The notes beneath the pieces were generated by a model. It was not told where the DNA came from. It did not search any database and saw only the letters and a list, made by a program, of their open reading frames with translations. The translations under genes and the position numbers were made by a program. Shown piece after piece: positions 1-6,953 of a stretch of DNA of 37,894 bases. The first letter of the stretch is position 1; every line of letters begins with the position of its first letter. Source of the DNA: Acidimicrobiia bacterium (GTDB taxonomy: Bacteria; Actinomycetota; Acidimicrobiia; Acidimicrobiales; Aldehydirespiratoraceae); assembly GCA_024421095.1 (NCBI GenBank), contig JAHQYM010000015.1, positions 1 to 37,894 of the forward strand. The letters run 5' to 3'.

Positions 1-403
1 ATCACGGGCACCGCGACTACACGGCGAACACTCACCCGACGGCAGCGACGGTACTGGGGCCATCACGGGCACCGTAAAAACGCGGCTAACACTCACCCGA
101 CGGTGGCGGCGCTACCGGGGCCATCACGGGCACCGCTACAACACGGCGAATACGCACCCGACGGTGGCGGTGGTACTGGGGCGATCACGGGCGCCGCGAC
201 TACACGGCGAACACTCACCCGACGGTGGCGGTGGTACTGGGGCGATCACGGGCGCCGCGACTACACGGCGAACACTCACCCGACGGTGGCGGCGCTACCG
301 GGGCGATCACTAGCACCGAAAAAACACGGCGAATACGCCCCCGACGGCAGCGACGGTACTGGGACCAGCATTAGAACCGCTACAACACGGCAAATTCGCA
401 CCC
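1..403. repeat. 61-bp tandem repeat array (six full units plus a partial seventh)
   Basis: Units begin at 1, 62, 123, 184, 245, 306 and 367, with a strict 61-bp period and no spacers. The core ACACGGCGAACACTCACCCG is well conserved, and a variable block alternates between GGCAGCGACGGTACT-like and GGTGGCGGCGCTACC-like versions. Units 4 and 5 contain the inverted repeat CGCCG-(8 nt)-CGGCG. The last unit decays after about 37 bp. Because 61 is not a multiple of three, a reading frame crossing the array meets each unit in a different phase. Frame +1 nevertheless stays open from base 1 to 525. The array probably continues left of the window. Function unknown; I read it as a non-coding minisatellite rather than a protein repeat. 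Confidence 0.9.
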
Positions 404-490
404 CTAGCAGGCGAAATCGCTGCTTGAATAACCCAAGCCCAAATCTCATGTTTACGCGCCGGCTCTTATTTGCTGTACGATTACTTGGGA

Positions 491-1165
491 ATGACCGTGC
501 TAAACGCTTTTGTTCTCGGGGTTGACCTTGACGGTGTTTGTGCAGAGCACACCCTCGGTTTTCGGCGTATCGTTGCACGACGACTCAACGTTCCCGAAGA
601 ATCTTTGACCTTAGAGCGAACTTGGAACTTCAAAGAATGGGGATTTGAGCTAGAAGACTTTGAAGACCATCACCGCTATGCGGTCACCCAAGGTCGCATG
701 TTTCGGGACCTAGACGTGATCGAAGGGGCAGCCGAAGCCTTATGGCGGTTATCGGATGCTGGTGTTTGGATTCGCATCATCACCCACCGCCTTTACGTCA
801 ACTGGGGACACCAAATCGCAGCTAGCGACACCGTCGAATGGCTTGATAGGGTGCGTATTCCCTACCGTGACCTGTGTTTCTTAGGCAGCAAACCCGAAGT
901 TGAAGCCGATCTCTATATTGATGATGCCCCGCACAACATCGAAGCCTTACGTGAAGCTGGCAATGAGGTGATCGTTTTCGACCAGTACCACAACCGACAC
1001 GTTGAAGGCCTGCGGGCCACCAACTGGCAACAAGCCGAAGAAATCGTTATGCAAAGATTTGCCGAGCACTGCGGCCACCAAGGCGTGCAAACCCAATTTC
1101 GCGGTGTCTCTGGAGTGTTAGGCCAACGTCTCCCCAACCCCGAAAACAAAACTAACCACGACTAG
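491..1165 (+). CDS. HAD-superfamily 5'-nucleotidase (5'(3')-deoxyribonucleotidase-like)
   Basis: Predicted 224-residue cytosolic phosphatase that would dephosphorylate (deoxy)nucleoside monophosphates. HAD motif I is visible at residues 11-16 (VDLDGV), an I-I-T-H motif II region near residue 98, and a late acidic motif YIDDAP near residue 140. The pattern matches the NT5C / 5'-nucleotidase family as I recall it, but the exact substrate cannot be told. The ORF track starts at a TTG at 470; I prefer the ATG at 491, seven codons later and just before the conserved VLGVDLDG strand. It is the only clear intact plus-strand gene, with the 61-bp repeat array upstream and the R-M cassette converging on it. 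Its stop codon overlaps the left copy of the 17-bp direct repeat, so an insertion landed exactly at its 3' end. Confidence 0.8.
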   Translation: MTVLNAFVLGVDLDGVCAEHTLGFRRIVARRLNVPEESLTLERTWNFKEWGFELEDFEDHHRYAVTQGRMFRDLDVIEGAAEALWRLSDAGVWIRIITHRLYVNWGHQIAASDTVEWLDRVRIPYRDLCFLGSKPEVEADLYIDDAPHNIEALREAGNEVIVFDQYHNRHVEGLRATNWQQAEEIVMQRFAEHCGHQGVQTQFRGVSGVLGQRLPNPENKTNHD

Positions 1166-1180
1166 GCCGAAAACTCACGC
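1164..1180. repeat. 17-bp direct repeat, left copy, flanking the R-M cassette
   Basis: AGGCCGAAAACTCACGC occurs here and again, exactly, at 3353-3369, with both R-M genes between the copies. The first two bases are part of the TAG stop of the upstream nucleotidase gene. See the right copy and the finding. Confidence 0.85.
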
Positions 1181-1201
1181 CACACCCTGCCCTTTCGTTT
1201 T

Positions 1202-1942
1202 CTAGCCCTCCAGTAGGTCACTCACGTCGGATCGCTCATCCATGAACTTGACCAAACCACTGACCGTGTCGGCAACCGTGCTAAACGGAAGAAGTAGCAT
1301 CTCGTGCCGGTCAGTCTTCACGAGCACTTCCACACTCGACACCCTACTCCGAAGACTTGCACGGTCGGTGCTCAGAACCTCAACAACGGACTGGGTCAAC
1401 GTTGGCATTACCGACTCGGTTAGATCGTAGGCAAGGTTAGACCGATCTGATCCGCTGAGGATATTGAATGCGGCGAGTGACCTCAAAGGCGTTGACCGAT
1501 CCTTCTCCTCCCAGTCGAATTTTATGTGGTATTTTCTTAGCGTATCCACCATCCCTTGGAACCCGGTCGTGATGACCTCAACACCGAAACTCTTGATCAG
1601 GTCCAATGAATTATTTGACCAGTTGCCTGCTAATACTGCGGTGGACTTACGGATTGTTGGATAGGTCTTTCGCAAGTTGTAGTGCGCCACACAGAGCCAA
1701 CTTGCCTTGTCTCGATTGTGCTTTTTGTACCGTATGTACTTCGGGTCGAGGATCATCACAGGCTGGTCTTGCGCGTTCGATATCACTGCGTCAATCTGGT
1801 AGACGTTGTCGGTACCGTTCTTCATGCGCTGTGGCCCAATCTTGTGGCCGTACGATTGTACGACTGGTTCAAGGCGATCCAAAATTGATGCCTCAAACAA
1901 CTTGCCGATCTCTTGCCCTAATGCTGCAGCTGGATTGGACAT
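1202..1942 (-). CDS. PD-(D/E)XK restriction endonuclease (type II-like), partner of the adjacent methyltransferase
   Basis: Predicted 246-residue nuclease. From the ATG at 1942, D51 in YQIDAVI and D66-P67-K68 in VMILDPKYI form a D-x14-D-x-K arrangement typical of PD-(D/E)XK nucleases, preceded by a helical segment with E11 and E17. No other domain is seen. The ORF track extends it to 2008, but ATG 1942 overlaps the methyltransferase stop as TAATG, the usual layout for a coupled R-M pair, so I take that start. The recognition sequence cannot be inferred. Coding on the minus strand downstream of the methyltransferase means methylase is translated first, a common safety order in R-M operons. It is bracketed together with its partner by direct repeats. 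A non-restriction nuclease is possible but less likely. Confidence 0.75.
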   Translation of the reverse strand: MSNPAAALGQEIGKLFEASILDRLEPVVQSYGHKIGPQRMKNGTDNVYQIDAVISNAQDQPVMILDPKYIRYKKHNRDKASWLCVAHYNLRKTYPTIRKSTAVLAGNWSNNSLDLIKSFGVEVITTGFQGMVDTLRKYHIKFDWEEKDRSTPLRSLAAFNILSGSDRSNLAYDLTESVMPTLTQSVVEVLSTDRASLRSRVSSVEVLVKTDRHEMLLLPFSTVADTVSGLVKFMDERSDVSDLLEG

Positions 1943-3210
1943 TAGCGGGTCACGGTGACAATGCTCTCGCGCAGAGGAACTTTGTGGCGTTGTGCGTTGC
2001 TTGGCCATTTGTTTCCTCTGTTGCGGATTACTTCAACACTGAAGGAAGTGAAACCAGCTCCCAATGCTAACTTGCCGATAAATTCGTCAGTCGGTACGTG
2101 GACACCATACGGCGCGGAGTCGCCCAACACGAGGATGAATGGGCAACCCGGTTTTAGGACCGAGTGAGCTTGCGTTATCACTCGTGCCATGTCCTCAAAA
2201 TATCCTGCCGTCATGAGGTCATACGATTTTTTTCCTGATTTCTGTTTGCGGAGAATCCCAAGCCTTGATACGGCATCGCTTAGCTCGGCATGGACTAGTG
2301 GGTCAATCGACCTGACTAACGACATTTCGATCGTTCGCGCCATCTTGTTCCGATGAACCTGCGTGGTCGCTGCCATCATCAGTTTGTTGCGGACATTGGC
2401 CGTAATATCAGCCCAACTGTCGTACAGTCCCCAAAAGTAAGTCTCGAGCCGAGTGCGGTCGGCGTAGTCGTAATTGTTGAGGTACGGTGGCGAGGTTAGG
2501 ATCATATCCACCTTCCTTTCATTTACATAAGAAGCGAGTTTTCGAGCATCTCCGTTAATCACGCTGTGAAATGACTCTATCTCAATGAAATTTTCGACAT
2601 CCTCAACCATAATTGCACAACGTTTTGTGAACTCATCAAATGCGTCTCGCCTCACTTTACGTTCAGCGAACTTGCTTGGTGCAATATATGGCCATCCCGC
2701 TCCCGCCGAGGTAGTATCGCGCAACGCAGCCGTCAACGCTAATTTGAAAAATGCTTGCCGCTCAGACCCCAATTCCAGGATGGCGGTCCTCAATGCATAG
2801 AGTGCGTCTAAGTTTTCTTGGTCGAAACACTTCTCCACCAACTCAGGCCATCCCGCCGATCTATAGCCCATTTCGGTGCGGATATCGGATGCGTGCTCAA
2901 GAAGCAACTTGGCTTCTTTCCCCAAAAGGTCGGTGTCATGGTTCAAGTCGAGTTTGGTGCGGGCTACCCAATGAACGAAGGGATGTGCCTCAACGCCGAT
3001 CGAATCGATGCCCAACTTCTTGGCTGCTAAAGATGTGGTTCCAGTCCCCAAGAAGGGATCGGCAATCAAACTACGTGTACTTAAGCCAAACTCGGCTGCC
3101 TTCGCCTCAACCAAACGATATGAGTAGCCGGCTGGATATGTGAACCAGCGGTGAACTGGAGCACTCAAACTGTCTTTGAATGTACCGTATTTTGCTACAG
3201 CGTTTGCCAT
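1942..3210 (-). CDS. DNA methyltransferase, probably N4-cytosine (TSPPY type)
   Basis: A 422-residue S-adenosylmethionine-dependent DNA methylase. An N-terminal motif X-like segment (about residues 20-40) is followed by motif I DPFLGTGTT at 51-59 (AdoMet binding) and catalytic motif IV TSPPY at 239-243. The order X-I-IV is permuted relative to the beta class. SPPY is the form usually linked with N4-methylcytosine, while N6-adenine enzymes usually carry D/NPPY, so the base is inferred, not shown. About 180 residues between motifs I and IV, or the C-terminal third, may hold the target-recognition part. Start ATG at 3210 with no strong Shine-Dalgarno. It would protect host DNA from the nuclease encoded immediately downstream, with which it shares one base. 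Confidence 0.88.
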   Translation of the reverse strand: MANAVAKYGTFKDSLSAPVHRWFTYPAGYSYRLVEAKAAEFGLSTRSLIADPFLGTGTTSLAAKKLGIDSIGVEAHPFVHWVARTKLDLNHDTDLLGKEAKLLLEHASDIRTEMGYRSAGWPELVEKCFDQENLDALYALRTAILELGSERQAFFKLALTAALRDTTSAGAGWPYIAPSKFAERKVRRDAFDEFTKRCAIMVEDVENFIEIESFHSVINGDARKLASYVNERKVDMILTSPPYLNNYDYADRTRLETYFWGLYDSWADITANVRNKLMMAATTQVHRNKMARTIEMSLVRSIDPLVHAELSDAVSRLGILRKQKSGKKSYDLMTAGYFEDMARVITQAHSVLKPGCPFILVLGDSAPYGVHVPTDEFIGKLALGAGFTSFSVEVIRNRGNKWPSNAQRHKVPLRESIVTVTR

Positions 3211-3397
3211 GGTGCCAACCCGTTAGGTTTATTGGGGCTTACTCGTGAGCAGTTCGTACGCGGTTGAAATCTTTTCATGGCAACATCGTAACCGAAGTGT
3301 GTGACACTGTAGGTGATCCACTAGGCCGGCACTTTGAGAAAAATCGAAGCGGAGGCCGAAAACTCACGCTGCGAACGCCGCAAAGTCAACTTCGCAA
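3211..3397. other. 187-bp intergenic region between trpA and the R-M operon
   Basis: Holds the presumed promoter of the R-M operon and the 3' flank of trpA. I see no convincing -35/-10 pair and no hairpin followed by a T-run. It contains the right 17-bp direct repeat (3353-3369). It also has a nearby ACTAGGCCG (3320-3328) that matches bases 1161-1169 at the left end of the cassette. Confidence 0.5.
3353..3369. repeat. 17-bp direct repeat, right copy, flanking the R-M cassette
   Basis: AGGCCGAAAACTCACGC, identical to 1164-1180 and in the same orientation. The two copies bracket about 2.2 kb containing only the endonuclease and methyltransferase genes. The right copy lies 28 bp from the end of trpA. 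The flanks differ beyond the 17 bp (T/C on the left copy, G/T on the right). Confidence 0.85.
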
Positions 3398-4189
3398 TCA
3401 ACAATGATTGGTGCTTTCGTCTAGGGCTTGACGAAACTCTGCTACTAGCTCAGCCACACCATCAGGGCCGGCACCATCAAGCATTCGCTGTACCATCGCC
3501 GAACCCACCACCACACCATCCGCCTCCTCGCACACCTCCACAGCCTGTCGCGGTGTGCCCACCCCAACGCCCACCAGCACTGGAAGATCGGTCACGGCTT
3601 TGAGGCGTTTGGCGATCACTTTGGCACTCGCGGCGAGTTGTTCACGAACGCCGGTAATGCCTAGTAAACCAACTGCATAAACAAATCCACGAGAGCGCTG
3701 CGCGATGCGCGCCAAACGTTCATCAGAGGCGGTGGGTGCCCCTAAAAGTACTGTTTCGATAGCTTCCGCGTCAGCGGCTGTAGCCCAAGGCCCAAGTTCT
3801 TCAAGTGGAATATCTGGTAAAATAGCGCCGGCCACCGTGCTGCGAGCCAAAGATGCCGCGAAGCGCTGATAACCCATACGGTAGGCGATATTGCCATACG
3901 TCATCACCACCGTTGGCACACCAATATCGGCTCGGTGCAGCCGATCGAACACCTGTTGCGGGGTTACGCCAGCCGCCAACGCCCGGTCGTTAGCAAGTTG
4001 AATTGTGGGGCCGTCCATCACCGGATCAGAAAAAGGTATGCCGATCTCAACAGCATCAGCACCGGCGATAGCGGCAGCCTGCACCGTTTCGAGCCAGTCA
4101 TTCCCGAGTCCGCCGGTGAGATAAGGAACAAGACATTTGCCACCACGGTCGAGGCGCGCCCGAAGAGCCGCTTCGAGGACACCGGTCAC
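3398..4189 (-). CDS. trpA: Tryptophan synthase alpha chain
   Basis: A 263-residue TIM-barrel subunit that cleaves indole-3-glycerol phosphate to indole and glyceraldehyde 3-phosphate and passes indole to TrpB. The catalytic pair is present as E48 (VEIGIPFSDP) and D59 (PVMDGPTIQ). Phosphate-binding loops are seen in GLLGITGVR and GVGVGTPRQ, the latter near residue 210. Length matches the family. It starts at a GTG that overlaps the trpB stop by four bases (GTGA), so it is translationally coupled to trpB. It is the last gene of the minus-strand run; beyond it lies the inserted R-M cassette. Confidence 0.97.
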   Translation of the reverse strand: MTGVLEAALRARLDRGGKCLVPYLTGGLGNDWLETVQAAAIAGADAVEIGIPFSDPVMDGPTIQLANDRALAAGVTPQQVFDRLHRADIGVPTVVMTYGNIAYRMGYQRFAASLARSTVAGAILPDIPLEELGPWATAADAEAIETVLLGAPTASDERLARIAQRSRGFVYAVGLLGITGVREQLAASAKVIAKRLKAVTDLPVLVGVGVGTPRQAVEVCEEADGVVVGSAMVQRMLDGAGPDGVAELVAEFRQALDESTNHC

Positions 4190-5388
4190 GCCAAATGTTC
4201 CATCATCTGAGCCACATCCTTGTCGCCTCGACCACTCAAGTTCAACAACACCGTCTGGCCCGCCAACTCATCTTTGGCTTGCATGATCCAACCCAGTGCG
4301 TGCGCCGGTTCAAGAGCCGGAATAATCCCCTCGGTTCGTGCCAGCAACTGAAATGCCTCAACAACTTGAGCGTCGCTGATCGGTTCGTAACGTGCCCGTT
4401 TGGTGGCAGCTAGGTGGGCGTGTTCGGGGCCGACCCCTGGGTAATCCAAGCCTGCGGAGATGGAATGAGCTTCCAGCACTTGTCCCCATTCGTCTTGCAT
4501 CAAATACGAATGTGATCCATGAACAACGCCCGGCACGGCACGACCCAGCGCCGCTCCGCCAGCCGGTTCAACACCAACCAATGCTGCTTCGGTGTCTACG
4601 AAACCAGAAAAAATCCCTGCGGCGTTGGAACCGCCACCAACGCACGCAACCACAACATCGGGGGCACCACCCAACAGCGAAGCGCATTGCTGAGAGGCTT
4701 CAACACCAATAACTCGATGGAACTCACGAACCATCCACGGATAAGGGTGTGGCCCCATTACCGAACCAAGGCAATAGTGAGTGGATTCGACTGCGCCAAC
4801 CCAATGTCGCATGGCTTCGTTGACCGCATCTTTAAGCGTTTGCGACCCCGATTGCGCGGCACGAACCTCGCTACCCAACAACTTCATGCGGAACACGTTG
4901 AGTTCTTGGCGGCGGATGTCTACCTCGCCCATATAAACGATGCATTCCATATCGAAAAGCGCCGCCGCGGTGGCGGTCGCCACCCCGTGCTGGCCTGCAC
5001 CAGTCTCAGCGACCAAACGCGTTTTGCCCATGCGTTTAGCCAGCAAAGCCTGGCCCAAGACACTGTTGATCTTGTGGCTACCGGTGTGGTTCAGGTCTTC
5101 GCGTTTCAACAAGATGCGGCACCCCAATTCGGCGCTCAAATTCTCGCAAATGGTGATCGGTGAGGGACGCCCGGCGTAGTCTCTGAACAGCAGATACAGT
5201 TCGTCACGAAAGACTGGATCAGCCCACGCTGAACGAAACGCTCGATCAAGTTCTTGGCAAGCCGGCACCAAAGTTTCGGGCACAAACATTCCCCCGAACT
5301 CCCCGAAACGGCCCGACTCGCTGGGGTCGCCCATGACACTGGTATTGCCGTATGGGTGAGTTGTTTTTTCTTGTGCGGATACAGCCAT
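4186..5388 (-). CDS. trpB: Tryptophan synthase beta chain
   Basis: A 400-residue PLP enzyme that condenses indole with serine to tryptophan in the alpha2-beta2 complex. The PLP lysine is K106 in HTGSHKINS, the E-T-G-A-G-Q-H substrate loop follows, and the GGGSNA phosphate-binding loop of PLP is present near residue 236. The N-terminal FGEFGGMFVPETL is typical of the classical TrpB1 type. A short 20-residue leader precedes it. Its ATG overlaps the trpF stop by one base (TAATG), and its own stop overlaps trpA. Confidence 0.97.
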   Translation of the reverse strand: MAVSAQEKTTHPYGNTSVMGDPSESGRFGEFGGMFVPETLVPACQELDRAFRSAWADPVFRDELYLLFRDYAGRPSPITICENLSAELGCRILLKREDLNHTGSHKINSVLGQALLAKRMGKTRLVAETGAGQHGVATATAAALFDMECIVYMGEVDIRRQELNVFRMKLLGSEVRAAQSGSQTLKDAVNEAMRHWVGAVESTHYCLGSVMGPHPYPWMVREFHRVIGVEASQQCASLLGGAPDVVVACVGGGSNAAGIFSGFVDTEAALVGVEPAGGAALGRAVPGVVHGSHSYLMQDEWGQVLEAHSISAGLDYPGVGPEHAHLAATKRARYEPISDAQVVEAFQLLARTEGIIPALEPAHALGWIMQAKDELAGQTVLLNLSGRGDKDVAQMMEHLA

Positions 5389-6059
5389 TAGATATCGTCC
5401 TTCCAGTTGTAGGGCAGTTCCGAAACTTCGATTCGGTCACGTAAACGAACTTCTATGAACGCTCGGCGCGCGGCATCAATAAATCGCCTCATTTTGACAG
5501 GATCTTTCGAGCCGGGCAGACGTTCAACACCGCTCGAAACATCAACTCCCCAAGGAGCCGTTTTGTGGATGGCGCGGCTCACATTGTCGGCATCAAGACC
5601 ACCTGCCAACAGCACTCTCACACCCGAAAGCGGCATGTTCTCAATCAGATTCCAATCAAATGCTTGACCGCTGCCCGGTTGAGGTGAATCGATGAGCGCT
5701 ACATCGGCGTGGTAATCGGACACCTTGGCCAACCGCTGGTCGCTCGAAGCGAAAGCCTTAATCAACCGAGGCACACGTTTTTGGATTTCTTGAGATTGTT
5801 CTGGGGTCTCGTTGCCATGCAACTGTGCGGCACCTAAGCCAGCGCGATGCATGATGTGTACCACACGATCAGGAACTTCATTGCGAAACACCCCAACCGT
5901 CAAAACTTCAGCCGGGAGACGGCGCGCAATGTCGCGCACTCGATCAACAGCCACCTGCCGAGAAGAAGGCGCGAAAACGAAACCTACCGCGTCCGCTCCC
6001 AACGCCGCAGCGAGCAAAGCGTCCTGTTCGCTGGTTATCCCGCAGACTTTGATAAACAT
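5388..6059 (-). CDS. trpF: Phosphoribosylanthranilate isomerase
   Basis: A 223-residue TIM-barrel enzyme catalysing the Amadori rearrangement of phosphoribosylanthranilate in tryptophan synthesis. Catalytic C6 lies in KVCGIT and catalytic D124 in ALIDSPQPG; the phosphate loop GGLDADNV is present. A separate trpF is notable because many high-G+C actinobacteria (Streptomyces, mycobacteria) rely on the bifunctional PriA/HisA isomerase. This organism instead carries a dedicated enzyme. The C-terminal 20 residues after RRAFIEVR are slightly longer than usual. It sits between the ygfZ-like gene and trpB. Confidence 0.95.
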   Translation of the reverse strand: MFIKVCGITSEQDALLAAALGADAVGFVFAPSSRQVAVDRVRDIARRLPAEVLTVGVFRNEVPDRVVHIMHRAGLGAAQLHGNETPEQSQEIQKRVPRLIKAFASSDQRLAKVSDYHADVALIDSPQPGSGQAFDWNLIENMPLSGVRVLLAGGLDADNVSRAIHKTAPWGVDVSSGVERLPGSKDPVKMRRFIDAARRAFIEVRLRDRIEVSELPYNWKDDI

Positions 6060-6065
6060 ACCTCT

Positions 6066-6077
6066 GACGCTAGCGTG
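6066..6077. other. Short palindrome ACGCTAGCGT between ygfZ-like and trpF
   Basis: A perfect 10-bp palindrome sits at 6067-6076 in the 36-bp gap between the ygfZ-like gene and trpF. It is too short to be a terminator and has no T-run. It could be an operator half-site or chance. Confidence 0.25.
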
Positions 6078-6095
6078 TCAAAAGCAAAGTCTTCA

Positions 6096-6950
6096 CTAAT
6101 TCAGCGCACCCAAACGCGCTGAGACACCCTCAACGGTAACAGTAGCGCCGGGTTGCACCTTGCGCATCACCGTAGCCAGAGCAAAACTTTGAGCCGCCGA
6201 GGGTGCCGTGGCTGCCGAAGCCGCCGAGGTCACCCGACCAACGGCACTGCCTTGATAGCTGACGGTTGCACCCACGCTCAGGGATTGCTGCGCGATCAAA
6301 AGACGCAAAGGACGAGGCACATTCCCGCCGCGGCTGTCAATACGGGCCACTAGTTCTTGACCGGTGTAACAACCTTTCGTGAAACTCACGCTTTGGCTAA
6401 TGAAGTACGCGCCGGCCTCAGCGGGGATGGTGTTTTCGTTGATGTCTTGACCCAAACGGGGAACTCCGGCGAGTATCCGCGCTTGTTCCAGTGCCGTGTT
6501 GTCGACCGCAATGTTTGGTGGAGCTTCGATTGCGTAGCCAAGGAAATCTGTGCCAGAAAAACCGGGCCAAGAAAACTCTGCACATAATTTGGTTTGCGGC
6601 GGTTGGGTTTGCGGTGATGAGCTGTCTGTGCTCCCATCCTGGCGCAACGAGATCATCCGCCAACCTTCAAGCATTTGCAACTCAACCGCGCTACGCAACT
6701 TGAATCGTTGCAATCGATCTGCAAGGCGCTGAGCCCAACCCGCTTCAAGGTCTATGAAAAACTTTTCGTCGCTAACCCGATGCAACCGAAACCATGCGTT
6801 GAGCTTGCCGTGGGGTGCCAAAACCAAAGACCAAGCCGAAGAACCCTCGGTAATGGTTGTGACATCTTGAGAAATCTGGCCTTGCAAATACGCAGTTGCG
6901 TCAGCACCAGTTACCTCCAAGACATCTCGGTCGCTAACGCTCGCGAGCAT
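6096..6950 (-). CDS. ygfZ: YgfZ/GcvT-fold folate-binding protein
   Basis: A 284-residue protein of the family that binds tetrahydrofolate and supports Fe-S cluster enzyme assembly or repair. The family signature K-G-C-x-x-G-Q-E-x3-R is intact at residues 192-203 (KGCYTGQELVAR). The N-terminal DRDVLEVTGADATAYLQGQ matches the usual start of the fold. Residues 104-120 form a low-complexity S/T/Q/P insert. It starts 3 bp after the trpE stop, so it is embedded in the trp operon (trpE-ygfZ-trpF-trpB-trpA). Why an Fe-S helper sits there is not clear; no trp enzyme needs Fe-S, so co-transcription may be passive. Confidence 0.88.
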   Translation of the reverse strand: MLASVSDRDVLEVTGADATAYLQGQISQDVTTITEGSSAWSLVLAPHGKLNAWFRLHRVSDEKFFIDLEAGWAQRLADRLQRFKLRSAVELQMLEGWRMISLRQDGSTDSSSPQTQPPQTKLCAEFSWPGFSGTDFLGYAIEAPPNIAVDNTALEQARILAGVPRLGQDINENTIPAEAGAYFISQSVSFTKGCYTGQELVARIDSRGGNVPRPLRLLIAQQSLSVGATVSYQGSAVGRVTSAASAATAPSAAQSFALATVMRKVQPGATVTVEGVSARLGALN

Positions 6951-6953
6951 GAC

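Noticed and set aside
1-403. CRISPR array
   Set aside because: The whole 61-bp unit is repeated with no unique spacers, and no cas gene is near.
103-525. 140-residue plus-strand ORF over the repeat array
   Set aside because: The frame slips phase in every 61-bp unit, so no peptide repeat is conserved, and it runs into the nucleotidase gene. It looks like a stop-poor repeat rather than a gene.
276-578. 100-residue minus-strand ORF overlapping the array
   Set aside because: It crosses the repeat and the start of the real plus-strand gene, with no recognisable domain.
1202-3210. Type III or type I R-M system
   Set aside because: There is no helicase or specificity subunit; the two small coupled genes fit a type II-like pair.
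3211-3397. Rho-independent terminator after trpA
   Set aside because: Only a 4-bp stem (TGCG/CGCA) and no T-run could be found.
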